Source: CAYGLF01 sp964350945
GTDB taxonomy: Bacteria; Chlamydiota; Chlamydiia; Chlamydiales; JAAZZY01
Length of the DNA: 25,488 bases
Assembly (NCBI GenBank): GCA_964350945.1
Contig: CAYGLF010000015.1
Coordinates: 1 to 25,488 of the forward strand
Direction of reading: 5' to 3'
The translations under genes and the position numbers were made by a program. Of the stretch, positions 7,244 to 15,663 are shown one piece after another. How positions within the stretch are numbered: position 1 is the stretch's first letter; the number at the start of each line of letters is the position of its first letter. The notes below the pieces were generated by a model. It was not told the origin of the DNA and did not search any database. It saw nothing but the letters and a program-made list of their open reading frames with translations.

Positions 7244-9085
7244 CTAACTTCTAATGCATTGCATTAAAGAAGAGGCAGCAATCACTCGCAGTGATTGTGA
7301 GGGATGGTAGATAACTTCCATTAAAAAGGGGATGGAGTCTTTAGAAGCAATTTGCCCAACTAAAACCACTATCATCTCCTTAAGCTTCTTATCTACTAAA
7401 GGATAAGATTCATAAAGGATCTTAAGAGCTTTTTCATCTTTTTTCATCATAGCGACAAGAGCCGCTGCCCGCACCCTTTTATTGAGGTCGGGGTGGTCAA
7501 AAAAAGAACGAACCATCTCTATAAAGCAAGGACTTTCAGAACGTATAAACTGATCTAAAAATGAAAGTGCAACGCTTGAGTGGTGGTTGTCTAAAAACTT
7601 AGAGATTGCCAAGGGAGCTCTGTCATCTCCCAAAACGGCCAACAAGTTGAGTAATGATAACTGCACCACCTCCTTATGTAGACTCGCTGGCATTTGCTCA
7701 ACAAAGCCTAAACTTGCTTCTGATAAATGCAAAGGCCATATGGTTTCCATAGAAAAAGGGAGGCTTGTTTTATATTGAGTGCTCTTTGAGCTTTCTAAAA
7801 ATGCAAACACTTCATCACAAGCCTCTTGAGAGCATATCCGCTGTTTAAGAAGCGCTACAGATAGGTTTAAACGAACAAAGGGATCAGAATGGGTATTAAA
7901 GAACTGCACAGCTAGTTCCTGGCAAAAGGGCTGTGAGTAAGCAATTAGAGAGGCGGCTTGCAATCGAATTTTTTGGTTGCTGTGAAATAAAAAGTCTCTA
8001 AAGGGATGTTTGGGGGTTGGGATTTTTCGAAGCATCAATGCCCAACTAGCTAAAAGAGCCACTTCCGTGGTTCCTTCTTCGAGGCAGGGTTTTAAAAGGG
8101 CTGCAAGCGCCGCATCGTCTAGCTCAGGGAGCTTCAAAGCTCCTATGCTCATGATCGCATATTTTTGAACATCTTGAACTGGATCTTTAACAAGATCTTT
8201 GAGTATATCTGTATCTTCTTGATGTTTAAAAAATTGGAAGATACAGCATGCAATCATACGCTCTATAGTATGGGGACTTTTAGCAAACTCTTCGATATCT
8301 GCCCGCTCAATCGTCTCCTTTTTTTCTAAAAAACCTAATATCATAGTGATGCGTTCATGATAAGAAAGGTTTGGATCGTTTAAGGCCTTTTCTACAACGG
8401 GTTTTGCCTGGTCCCCTTGGATACGAATTAAAACTTCAAATGCTTTCCGACGAACGCGAGCAACCTGCTCTTTTTCTAGTAATTTTAAAATCTGGTCTGA
8501 AAGGACCTCATCTCCATGCGTCAAGGCAGCCTCTAGAGCCATCTCTCTTACAATATAATTACTATCTTGCAAACCTTCTCTTAAAGATTGAACCGAACTA
8601 GAATCAGTAAATGCATCAGCACATGCAAAACGAACTTGTTTCGCAGAGCACATTTCTGATAAAGCCCCTCCACGTAAGACGCCTTTAGCAACAAATTCCA
8701 AAATAGAACTATCTAGATGATGTGATGGAAAATCTCTTGAAAACTGCTGCCAACTGCGCAGCAATTTTTTTTCATCTCCCACATTTGAGAGAGCTTCAAA
8801 ATAAAGCTGTCTTATTTTAAGAGATTCAGGAAAGCGCATCATTGCCTCATCGGCTTCTTGAACAGCTTTAGTGTCGTTTCCTACAAGGAGATAATAGCTT
8901 ACTTTTTCTCTTAATAGCCTCTCTAAGGAAGGATCATCTTCTAATGCATAAAGTGCACCGCAAGAAAATATAAGAAGAAAAAAAAGACACTGTAAAAAAC
9001 GAGCGGAAAAAGTAAACAAAGAAGTAATCATAAGCATAGGCCAATCATTCAAATAATTGCTTTTCAATGCAAGAGATTCTCTCAT
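7244..9085 (-). CDS. Exported HEAT-repeat protein, chlamydial type
   Basis: This is a 613-residue protein. A hydrophobic stretch at about 30-46 (LQCLFFLLIFSCGALYA) is an export signal. It could be cut after ALYA, or at the Cys if the weak lipobox IFSC is used. An ATG at 9037 (Met17) would give a more normal signal length; neither start has a clear Shine-Dalgarno sequence. Residues about 50-120 look TPR-like. From about 160 to the end, paired amphipathic helices with D-x-x-x-x-V-R spacing (for example DSNYIVREMALEAAL, DPVQDVQKYAIMSIGAL, HPDLNKRVRAAALVAMM) mark ten or more HEAT repeats, a protein-binding scaffold. It is third in MYG1-HIT-HEAT, starting 39 bases after the HIT gene. The binding partner is unknown. 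Confidence 0.8.
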   Translation of the reverse strand: MRESLALKSNYLNDWPMLMITSLFTFSARFLQCLFFLLIFSCGALYALEDDPSLERLLREKVSYYLLVGNDTKAVQEADEAMMRFPESLKIRQLYFEALSNVGDEKKLLRSWQQFSRDFPSHHLDSSILEFVAKGVLRGGALSEMCSAKQVRFACADAFTDSSSVQSLREGLQDSNYIVREMALEAALTHGDEVLSDQILKLLEKEQVARVRRKAFEVLIRIQGDQAKPVVEKALNDPNLSYHERITMILGFLEKKETIERADIEEFAKSPHTIERMIACCIFQFFKHQEDTDILKDLVKDPVQDVQKYAIMSIGALKLPELDDAALAALLKPCLEEGTTEVALLASWALMLRKIPTPKHPFRDFLFHSNQKIRLQAASLIAYSQPFCQELAVQFFNTHSDPFVRLNLSVALLKQRICSQEACDEVFAFLESSKSTQYKTSLPFSMETIWPLHLSEASLGFVEQMPASLHKEVVQLSLLNLLAVLGDDRAPLAISKFLDNHHSSVALSFLDQFIRSESPCFIEMVRSFFDHPDLNKRVRAAALVAMMKKDEKALKILYESYPLVDKKLKEMIVVLVGQIASKDSIPFLMEVIYHPSQSLRVIAASSLMQCIRS

Positions 9086-9124
9086 TTTTTTAACAGGTGA
9101 CTAGCCTTTAAAAAATGAGAACAG

Positions 9125-9463
9125 CTAGCCAAGCTGATCTTGAAGTGGGGCTCCTCCCATTAAATGAAAGTGGAGGTGAAAAACGGTTTGTCCTGCTTCT
9201 TTTCCATTGTTAGTCACCAAACGATAACCCTCTTCAATTCCAAATTCACGAGCCAGGTACTGAGCTGTTTTCACTATTTCTTCTACCAGATAAAAATCTT
9301 CTTCTTTTAAGTCTTGTAGTCCTTTGATGGGCTTTTTGGGAACAATTAAGATGTGGACTGGAGCTTGAGGGGCAATATCCTTAAAAGCGATTAGCTCTTT
9401 ATTTTCAAAGACTTTGTCACAAGGAATACTCCCTTCTATAATTTTTTGAAAAATCGCTCCCAC
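9125..9463 (-). CDS. hinT: HIT-family (HINT-like) nucleotide phosphoramidase
   Basis: This is a 112-residue protein with one HIT domain. The catalytic histidine triad is HLHFHLMGG, with His96, His98 and His100, where the middle His attacks the phosphate. Other family marks are IFQKIIEGSIPCDKVFE at the start, FKDIAPQAPVHILIVPK at 27-43, and the NNGKEAGQTVFH segment before the triad. HINT enzymes hydrolyse purine nucleoside phosphoramidates. The start is a GTG that directly abuts the stop of the upstream MYG1 gene (TAAGTG), with an AGAGGG sequence inside the MYG1 end serving as a likely Shine-Dalgarno. This supports translational coupling. Confidence 0.93.
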   Translation of the reverse strand: MGAIFQKIIEGSIPCDKVFENKELIAFKDIAPQAPVHILIVPKKPIKGLQDLKEEDFYLVEEIVKTAQYLAREFGIEEGYRLVTNNGKEAGQTVFHLHFHLMGGAPLQDQLG

Positions 9464-10330
9464 TTAACGACCCTCTTTTTGGACATATTCCAGAGCTCGA
9501 AGAGCATCTTCTTTAGTCTTCCATACAGAAATAAAACGGCCCTTGTGGCAAAAAATAGCCCCTTCGATACCGGTTACTGCTCTAAGCTCTTTCTCAAGCA
9601 GCCCCTCCCATTTTTTGGGAAGAGCCTGGCGTACTTTAGTTTTTTCTTCGTAGCTAGGTGGGATCCCACGAAGCTTCCAGTGATTTCCGGCTGGCATAAT
9701 AATAAAGGTTGCTGGATGTCCTGCTCCATTAAGTTCAAAAAAACTCTCTATCCACGGTATGCTTTCATTAAAAATTAAACAGTCTGTGTATTTTTTCATC
9801 GCCTCTTCAACCTGACTCCGGCAAGAGATATTGTAGAGGTATCTTTTCTGAAGGCGTCTAAGGTGCCCTAAAGCCAAATCTACAGCTGCAAAAAAAGCGT
9901 CATTCATTTCCTCTTTTGAAGCACTGTGTTTTATGGGCAAAAAATTAGAAATTAGATTTGAAAAAGAACAGTAGCCAAGGTTGTTAGGTGCGCGTCCGTT
10001 GTCAAAGGCATCTACACCTCGAATCAAACTATTATTGAATAGAGAGTACTCTTTTTCACTCATAATCTTCTGGGTGCGCAGATACTTTAAAACCATGCCA
10101 GCACTGCTCATCTCTCCTTGATAGCTAACCTGGTGATGATCGAACTTTTTTTGTGATTCATCGTAAATTCCCCCAACATCACAAACATACTCGCATTGCT
10201 TTAAAATTTCGGGGTCTCTGGTACGTACCACTGTTTTGATATCGATTAAATCAAACAAAAGCAGAAGAGAGCAAGCTGTCACTTCATCTGCATGAAATGA
10301 TCCATCGTGTGTTCCTAAAGAGTACTTCAT
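9464..10330 (-). CDS. MYG1/UPF0160 family DHH-like hydrolase
   Basis: This is a 288-residue protein of normal length for bacterial MYG1 proteins, relatives of the DHH phosphoesterase superfamily. Metal-binding motifs are in place: GTHDGSFHADE (6-16) with His8, Asp9, His13 and Asp15; CDVGG around Asp51; and FDHHQ (63-67). The MYG1 family includes a 3'-5' RNA exonuclease in eukaryotes, so a manganese-dependent nuclease or phosphodiesterase role is plausible here. It is the first gene of the MYG1-HIT-HEAT set. The first Met at 10330 fits the family N-terminus exactly, just before the GTHDG motif. Confidence 0.88.
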   Translation of the reverse strand: MKYSLGTHDGSFHADEVTACSLLLLFDLIDIKTVVRTRDPEILKQCEYVCDVGGIYDESQKKFDHHQVSYQGEMSSAGMVLKYLRTQKIMSEKEYSLFNNSLIRGVDAFDNGRAPNNLGYCSFSNLISNFLPIKHSASKEEMNDAFFAAVDLALGHLRRLQKRYLYNISCRSQVEEAMKKYTDCLIFNESIPWIESFFELNGAGHPATFIIMPAGNHWKLRGIPPSYEEKTKVRQALPKKWEGLLEKELRAVTGIEGAIFCHKGRFISVWKTKEDALRALEYVQKEGR

Positions 10331-10410
10331 TATTATGTTCCACTAAAGAACACATTTTCATTCCTCTAAGATTAATTCTCAACTCATTTTTTCTAATAAT
10401 AGAGATAAAG

Positions 10411-10438
10411 ATAAGAGTTTTTTCTCCTAAACTCTTAT
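10411..10438. terminator. Hairpin terminator after the DUF1207 gene
   Basis: ATAAGAGTTT (10411-10420) and AAACTCTTAT (10429-10438) form a perfect 10-bp stem with an 8-base loop, beginning eight bases past the minus-strand stop at 10446. The run after the stem on the minus strand (CTTTATC) is only moderately U-rich, while the plus side has TTTT. It separates the outer membrane protein gene from MYG1. Confidence 0.6.
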
Positions 10439-10445
10439 TTTTGAC

Positions 10446-11654
10446 TTAAAAACCATAAGAAATTCTAAAGCCAAAGTAAGAAAGGCGCTCTTTGTAAAAC
10501 TGTCCATCAGGAGCAAACCCATCATGCCATTCCATAAAAATTCTAAACCGTCTTCCAGCTCCACGGAGCTTGCTCCATTCATAACCAGCCACTATGGTTG
10601 CATCCAATGCCCAATTTCGCGTTTGAGAATTGACTAAGTGGGCAGCAACAAATGCTTGTCCATAAAGTCTGTTGTAGTGCACAACTTGCCTTAAAAATCG
10701 AAACTCCCCTCCATATTCCACATAAAAAGGTCTCATGAAAAATGTCTCGTCGCTTCGAAAGATATATCCTAATCCAAAGTATGGTTTCAAATTTTCTAGA
10801 ACCTCATAGGCAGCAAATAAGTCCACTCCTTCATAACTTGGATTCAAACGAACCAAATTCGGATTGTTGACTAAAAGCTCATCTCCTAGATGTGTAGAAA
10901 TGTGGTATCCACGAAGCCTACCTGTCCAATTCCCAATTGCCATGGTAATGGGGACACCTAAAAAATAATCCGCATTCACATACTCACTCCAGTCATTAGG
11001 CTCATTGTGATCAATTCTAAAAAGTGCCCACGCAGCTGCCTCTAAAGAAAACTGCAACTTAGCGTGCACAGTTCCTAGATCAATAAACCTATATAGTGGA
11101 AAAATATCACCAAAAGAGACTGCTACCGCATTTTTTCCAAGCATATTAGAAGATTCTTTCCACTGCCAGCGATAACTAATAGAGTTTAAAGCCGCACGAG
11201 GATTGGCGATTAGAGGGGGAAATAAAACGGTATTTTGCGGAAACCAGATCCCTTTAATGCGAGGCTTTTTAACCACACGATCTTTTGATAGCTGCGCTGA
11301 AACGTTGGGCACTTCCTTAATCCTAACAGCTATAATCCCAGGTGTTTTGGAAACAAGGGTTTGGATTTCTTGTCTAAGCAGCTTGTTTTTTGGAAGACGA
11401 TATAGATAGGCAATTCGATTTCTAACAATCACCCGCACCAGGTCTCCTGGATAAGAAGAATCCAACTTCGCCTGAAGATAACCCTCTAAATAATTATCAC
11501 TTACAGTGATATTATTCGCATATGAGGGTTTGGGTTCAAATTCTTCTGCAGCCAGGGGGGGGCTGAAGAAGACAAGTATCAAAACCCCTGTTATTAAGAC
11601 TATCAAACGCATACACAACATTGAAGAAATAGAGTTCGTTTTTTTTGCCACCAT
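10446..11654 (-). CDS. DUF1207-type outer membrane beta-barrel protein with BON-like N-domain
   Basis: This is a protein of about 402 residues. Counting from the ATG at 11654, a signal peptide covers about 13-36 (MLCMRLIVLITGVLILVFF... ending in PLAA). The mature N-terminal part (SDNYLEGYLQAKL, then VRVIVRNRIAYLYR, then a PGI turn) has the helix-strand pattern of a BON domain. The phrase LFPPLIANPRAA is the signature of DUF1207, and the rest is rich in alternating aromatic strands ending FRISYGF, with the terminal Phe expected of outer-membrane barrels. The frame stays open upstream to a GTG at 11723 inside the MFS gene, but that would bury the signal peptide. The gene probably follows the MFS gene in one transcript. 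Function is unknown. Confidence 0.72.
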   Translation of the reverse strand: MVAKKTNSISSMLCMRLIVLITGVLILVFFSPPLAAEEFEPKPSYANNITVSDNYLEGYLQAKLDSSYPGDLVRVIVRNRIAYLYRLPKNKLLRQEIQTLVSKTPGIIAVRIKEVPNVSAQLSKDRVVKKPRIKGIWFPQNTVLFPPLIANPRAALNSISYRWQWKESSNMLGKNAVAVSFGDIFPLYRFIDLGTVHAKLQFSLEAAAWALFRIDHNEPNDWSEYVNADYFLGVPITMAIGNWTGRLRGYHISTHLGDELLVNNPNLVRLNPSYEGVDLFAAYEVLENLKPYFGLGYIFRSDETFFMRPFYVEYGGEFRFLRQVVHYNRLYGQAFVAAHLVNSQTRNWALDATIVAGYEWSKLRGAGRRFRIFMEWHDGFAPDGQFYKERLSYFGFRISYGF

Positions 11655-11716
11655 AAAACTTTTACTTCTATTTCCTTTAGCCAGAAAAGACAAGTAAAAA
11701 AGATCTAAAGTAAAAA

Positions 11717-13012
11717 TTAGCACCTAAAGGTGCTGCTCGTTGTCAACCCTCTTATCATCACCCAGATGGCAACAAAAGAAAGGATAATAAAAGAAATAAA
11801 GACCATAGAAGAACTCAAATAGACATAAACTATCGTTCCGATAGCCGGCGCTAGGCACCCCCGAACCCCTACCATCAACACGTTGATACTCGTAAAGGTG
11901 GTGCTATTTTCATTCTTCGCAAAAATGGGGCCTGATAAGTTCCAGCTAAGTTGACTTCCTGCTTGAGCCACTCCATAAACCAAGTAGGCCACATACAAAA
12001 ATGAAACATTGAAAGAGGAAAGGATCAAAAAGATAGCAAAAAGAATAAAACAGATCATGACATAGACCATGAACTCAAAGATAGGAAGTGTATTGAGTTT
12101 TCCACTCCAAAATTTAGAGGAGAGCACATAGCCAATCGATAAACAGATCAGCCTTGCAACGACAAACTCCCCAAAGCTAATATTAAGCACATTGACAAAG
12201 TACAAGGGAAGCACGGCTGTTGCCATAACGAGTCCTGAGCCACAAAGAAAAAAGCCCACTTGGTACCTCAAAAAATCAGGCCGCTCGGACATCAATTTAA
12301 AGGCCACCTGCCATGGTTTAATCAAACGATCTTTCCAAGGAACAAATTTTTTGGTGGATTTATCTGAAACTCTAAAACCTACAGGAATAATGCGATTTTG
12401 CACCACAATCGAAACCATCCCAACAATTGCAGCTACTGGGAAGCACCAGCGCCAAGCCATTTCATCATGGCGAAGCCATGGGATAATCCATAAAGCAATC
12501 ACTAGTCCCTCTGCATAAGCAAGAGCTGAGGCAAAGGCATAAATTTTACCTCGATGTGAAGCGGGCAAGTTCACCTTGATCACTTCCATCCAAGCAGGGC
12601 CACTTGCTCGATAAAAGAAAATGTAGATCGCAGAACAGGCTATGAAAATCCAAGGATTTTGGATCCATGGGAAAAACAAAAAAGGCAATCTCGCTAAAAT
12701 CCCTGCCCAGATCAGATTGTTTCTTAGCTTTTCAGCATCAAAGTGAATTGAAGAACTCCAATACAAAATAAGCAGTCCTACACTAGGCTTAAGCATTGTT
12801 AGAAGAGCAAGCTGAGTGGGGCTTCCTTTTAGAAATTTACATAAAATAAACCCGACTAAACTAAAAAATAATAAAAGAGGCTCACTAAGCAAACGATCCC
12901 ATAAAACTGCTGTTCGCGTTTTTGCAATCAAAAGCGCACTTTGGTCTTGTGTCATTTTATCTGTATTTGAAAGCATTACAATAAAAAGCGTTCTATCTAT
13001 TAAAGGGTGCAT
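11717..13012 (-). CDS. Major facilitator superfamily transporter
   Basis: This is a 431-residue inner-membrane protein with about 11-12 hydrophobic segments and an MFS-like layout. A loop with PASHRGKIYAFASALAYAEG (about 150-169) resembles the region between helices 4 and 6. A long hydrophilic middle loop (KSTKKFVPWKDRLIKP) separates the two halves. The C-terminal half contains the WNLSGPIFAKNE segment. It is unlike the nucleotide or sugar-phosphate carriers I would recognise, so no substrate is proposed. Later in-frame ATGs (Met13, Met20) are possible starts, and no Shine-Dalgarno sequence decides between them. The DUF1207 gene follows immediately on the same strand. Confidence 0.75.
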   Translation of the reverse strand: MHPLIDRTLFIVMLSNTDKMTQDQSALLIAKTRTAVLWDRLLSEPLLLFFSLVGFILCKFLKGSPTQLALLTMLKPSVGLLILYWSSSIHFDAEKLRNNLIWAGILARLPFLFFPWIQNPWIFIACSAIYIFFYRASGPAWMEVIKVNLPASHRGKIYAFASALAYAEGLVIALWIIPWLRHDEMAWRWCFPVAAIVGMVSIVVQNRIIPVGFRVSDKSTKKFVPWKDRLIKPWQVAFKLMSERPDFLRYQVGFFLCGSGLVMATAVLPLYFVNVLNISFGEFVVARLICLSIGYVLSSKFWSGKLNTLPIFEFMVYVMICFILFAIFLILSSFNVSFLYVAYLVYGVAQAGSQLSWNLSGPIFAKNENSTTFTSINVLMVGVRGCLAPAIGTIVYVYLSSSMVFISFIILSFVAIWVMIRGLTTSSTFRC

Positions 13013-13150
13013 ATTAACGCATTAGATGAAAAGGAGCAATAGAGCACTGGATTTGAGTCTCCTCTTGATCTTTTAAAGATATTATTTAACCTATTTCACA
13101 ATCAAGCCCTCTATAAAACTTACACCTAATAGGAAGGTGAAATAAAGAAC

Positions 13151-13180
13151 TTGATTTATCTCTTTTGAATCATGTATCTT
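13151..13180 (+). promoter_or_regulatory. Promoter of tRNA-CAT
   Basis: TTGATT (13151-13156) and TATCTT (13175-13180) lie 18 bases apart and end 14 bases before the tRNA 5' end. The same -10, TATCTT, occurs before the P-loop kinase gene at 20679. Confidence 0.5.
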
Positions 13181-13194
13181 ACCCTACCAAAAAA

Positions 13195-13268
13195 GGGGCA
13201 ATAGCTCAGTCGGTTAGAGCAGCGGACTCATAACCCGTCGGTCGCTGGTTCAAGTCCAGCTTGCCCCA
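13195..13268 (+). tRNA. tRNA with anticodon CAT, probably tRNA-Ile2 (or elongator Met)
   Basis: The acceptor stem GGGGCAA/TTGCCCC is perfect. The D arm is GCTC/GAGC, the anticodon loop CTCATAA gives CAT, and the T arm is GCTGG/CCAGC. The discriminator is A, and CCA is not encoded (ACT follows). The 3' half, GGTCGCTGGTTCAAGTCCAGC, closely matches what I recall of E. coli tRNA-Ile2(CAU), which TilS converts to read AUA. Elongator Met remains possible; the D arm and lack of a C1 mismatch argue against initiator Met. The innermost anticodon-stem pair is A-C, a mismatch. A T run follows directly. Confidence 0.93.
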
Positions 13269-13378
13269 CTTTTTATTAGACTCTTTCAATTCCTATCTAA
13301 AAGCTATTATTTTCTAAAAATCTCTTAGCCTTACAAAAAATAAATTGTATTATATTGCTTCAAAAAAATAGGAGCACA

Positions 13379-13985
13379 AATAACACACCTTACAGCTTTT
13401 TTTCAGGAGCCGCTCTTTTTTTTGCGGGTGATGTTCTTACAGATAACACATACGCAAATAACTATTACAGCTCCTTGACCTACGACCACTTTGCCAAAGA
13501 GGCCCCTCCTTTTAAATAATGCCACCTCTAAATTTTGTCCTCACAGCGCTCTAAAAAGCAGCATGGGAGGTGACGCTCCAAGCCTTTTAAAAACTCAATG
13601 GCAAACATTTAAAACGATGAAGTATATAAAAATTCTTCAAAATTAATTTTTTACATTAGTAGTCCAAAAAGCACTTTTTCAGTGGACTCCCCACTATATA
13701 GATACGCTTATTGGTCACCCAGCTCGACCTGCCCAGAGCCTAAAGTCAGCAGCCATTGTCTTTAGAGCCTTTGCTGAAACTGCTATCATGAATTACATTG
13801 AGACGGGAAACGTAACTCCAGTAGCGCCCCAAGACCAGGAACTATGGGATATTTTTCCACGGTATATTAAAAGTTTGGGCCTTGGGTTGATTGCCGAATC
13901 AAAGCATGACAGCGTGGGGGCGATGGTTGCAATGTTAACAAGTGGAGCAGTGTTAGACCAGAGACTACAAGCACACGGTCACTAG
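13379..13985 (+). pseudogene. Decayed gene of unknown family (frameshift plus stop)
   Basis: Three stretches look like one broken protein of about 195 residues. The first (from about 13379, containing GAALFFAGDVLTDNTYANN) ends at a TAA at about 13519. The reading continues in another frame (NNATSKFCPHSALKSSMGGD) to a TAA near 13646. It then runs in that same frame through LIGHPARPAQSLKSAAIVFR to the stop at 13983-13985. The last part also contains an ATG at 13788 (65 residues), but good protein-like sequence continues well upstream of it, so the short reading is not a natural gene. I do not recognise the family. Confidence 0.5.
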
Positions 13986-14030
13986 AACCTGCAAAAAGAG
14001 CCCTTATTCTAGGTCATTGACAGTTATTTA

Positions 14031-14059
14031 TTGACACGCTACTATATCTGCCAGATATA
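14031..14059 (+). promoter_or_regulatory. Promoter of the padR-kinase operon
   Basis: TTGACA (14031-14036) is a consensus -35, and GATATA (14054-14059) lies 17 bases downstream. A second consensus TTGACA is at 14017-14022, 14 bases further up, with ACTATA (14041-14046) 18 bases below it, so two overlapping promoters are possible. The start codon of padR is at 14076. Confidence 0.6.
14043..14059. promoter_or_regulatory. Palindromic operator, likely PadR autoregulation site
   Basis: TATATCTG-C-CAGATATA is a perfect palindrome with 8-base arms and one central base. It covers the predicted -10 region of the padR operon. PadR-family dimers usually repress their own operon by binding such AT-rich palindromes, so autoregulation is the natural reading. 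Confidence 0.65.
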
Positions 14060-14075
14060 TGAATACAGGTAAGTA

Positions 14076-14624
14076 ATGGCAACGCTAAAAACACAGTATG
14101 CTATTTTAGGTCTTCTAAAAATGCATGGCAGTGCCTCTGGCTATCAGCTAAGAAAAGTGATGTCAGAGAGCACTGAATATTTTTGGAGCGAAGCATTTGG
14201 GTCTATTTATCCAACATTTAGAAAACTTGAAGATCAAGGCCTGGTGACTCGAAGTGAAAGTAAAGGCAACAGCAAGCCAACAAGTATTATCTATAGTATT
14301 ACCCCACAGGGTGAAGAGGTTCTAAACCAGTGGCTGCAACTAGAGCCTGAGAACCAAAAACCCCGCAACGAGCTCCTCTTGAAGATTTTTTTTAGCCATC
14401 ATCAACCCACGACTCATGTTCGACATTTAATAGAAACCAAGCTGTTAGAAAAAAAAGATAAGCTAGCTGTTTTTAAGCTCGTGAGTGCGCAGCTTCTAAA
14501 GAAAGAGTCAAATAGTCCTGAGCTCCCTTACTGGTTAATGACTCTACGCCATGGAATTATCCATGCCAAAGCGACTATTGACTGGTGTAATGAATGCCTG
14601 AAAAGCCTCGATAAGGAGACATGA
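14076..14624 (+). CDS. PadR-family transcriptional regulator
   Basis: This is a 182-residue protein. Residues 1-85 are a winged-helix PadR domain: AILGLLKMHGSASGYQLRK, then FWSEAFGSIYPTFRKLEDQG, then a wing ending in YSITPQGEEVL. The rest is the helical Vir-activator-like C-terminal domain (about 95-180) used for dimerisation, so it belongs to the longer PadR class. PadR proteins are ligand-responsive repressors, often of transporters or detoxifying enzymes. A palindrome sits in its promoter. Only one base separates its stop from the kinase-like gene, so the two share a transcript and probably a regulatory signal. Confidence 0.92.
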   Translation: MATLKTQYAILGLLKMHGSASGYQLRKVMSESTEYFWSEAFGSIYPTFRKLEDQGLVTRSESKGNSKPTSIIYSITPQGEEVLNQWLQLEPENQKPRNELLLKIFFSHHQPTTHVRHLIETKLLEKKDKLAVFKLVSAQLLKKESNSPELPYWLMTLRHGIIHAKATIDWCNECLKSLDKET

Positions 14625-14625
14625 C

Positions 14626-15663
14626 ATGACGCGCCCAAAATTAAATAAAGACCATGTAACTTTGATAAATTGTGCCGTAAAAAAAGCATTTACTGAAGAT
14701 TCATGGACCTATGTTGAGACATTTTCCAGGGGTAACTCTCCTTCAGCACTCTATAAGTTAAAGATCAATAATAAGAATTATGTGGCCAAGCTAACGGACC
14801 CTAATTATCCAGGTTGGAGTTTAACTGCCGCATATAGCGCCCAAATAAACGGCTTTCATAACAAGGTAGCACCAAGAGTACATTATTCCGATCCGAGTAC
14901 TGGCATTTTGGTTATGGATTACATTGAAGCAGCGCCACTGGAAGAAATAAACCATAAGCAGCCTGAAATCACCGAGAAACTATCAAAACTATTAAAACGC
15001 CTCCACCACTGTGATGATTTTCAAAAAGGGCTGTCAATGTATCAACGGGTTGAATTCAGGCACAACTTGCTACCGCCAAATTTCAAATCCCACAACTTGA
15101 TTAAGCATGCTATGCAAGCAAAAGAGATGATAGAGCATATCCTCATTGACGCGAACGACATTAAACCATGTCATGGGGATGTGACTCCTTTTAATCTTTT
15201 GTTTGATAGAAATTCTTTTTGGCTGGTCGACTGGGAGACTGCAACCCAAGATAATTTCTATTTCGATGTAGCCACATGCATGATTTTTTTCTATTTCAAT
15301 AATAAAAAAACTTCTGAACTATTTTTAAATCATTATTTTGAAAGGCCTCCAACTCAAATGGAAAGGGATAAATTAGATTTAATGAAGGTCTTTGTCTATG
15401 TGTATTACGGAATAACTTTTGCATACACAAGCTCACTAAGAAAAGTTGATTTGTTGTCTCAAGAAGCAATTGATGCTCTGCCAAGCTATTTGGAATTTAT
15501 GGATTCTATAGGATCGGGAGAGGTGAATTTAGGAGATGGCCAAGCCCAACAACAACTCGGATTTATTTATCTAAAAATGGCTGAAGCAGCTTGCTCAAGT
15601 GAGGAGTTTCTCAATTCTGTCACAAGCTTGAAGAAATATCAGAAAAGCATCTTTAGAAGATAA
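14626..15663 (+). CDS. Aminoglycoside phosphotransferase/choline-kinase-like protein
   Basis: This is a 345-residue protein with a protein-kinase-like fold. The N-lobe has Lys55 in NYVAKLTD. The hinge region is LVMDYIEAAPL. The C-lobe has the catalytic loop CHGDVTPFNLLF (His183, Asp185, Asn189) and a metal-binding Asp202 in VDWE, in place of the DFG/DxD motif. These are the hallmarks of APH/choline kinase relatives, which phosphorylate small hydroxyl compounds. An AAGGAG lies seven bases before the ATG at 14626. It is co-transcribed with padR. The last 30 bases overlap the start of a GNAT remnant in another frame. The substrate is unknown, and antibiotic resistance should not be assumed. Confidence 0.82.
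   Translation: MTRPKLNKDHVTLINCAVKKAFTEDSWTYVETFSRGNSPSALYKLKINNKNYVAKLTDPNYPGWSLTAAYSAQINGFHNKVAPRVHYSDPSTGILVMDYIEAAPLEEINHKQPEITEKLSKLLKRLHHCDDFQKGLSMYQRVEFRHNLLPPNFKSHNLIKHAMQAKEMIEHILIDANDIKPCHGDVTPFNLLFDRNSFWLVDWETATQDNFYFDVATCMIFFYFNNKKTSELFLNHYFERPPTQMERDKLDLMKVFVYVYYGITFAYTSSLRKVDLLSQEAIDALPSYLEFMDSIGSGEVNLGDGQAQQQLGFIYLKMAEAACSSEEFLNSVTSLKKYQKSIFRR

Noticed and set aside
11655..11723. N-terminal extension of the DUF1207 protein from a GTG at 11723
   Set aside because: It would place 35 residues before the signal peptide, has no Shine-Dalgarno sequence, and overlaps the MFS stop only by chance.
13195..13268. tRNA-CAT as an integration site with an att direct repeat
   Set aside because: I looked for a second copy of the tRNA 3' end in the rest of the window and found none, and no integrase gene is present.
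13788..13985. A 65-residue open reading
   Set aside because: The same frame holds protein-like sequence far upstream of its ATG, so it is the tail of a decayed gene rather than a small gene.
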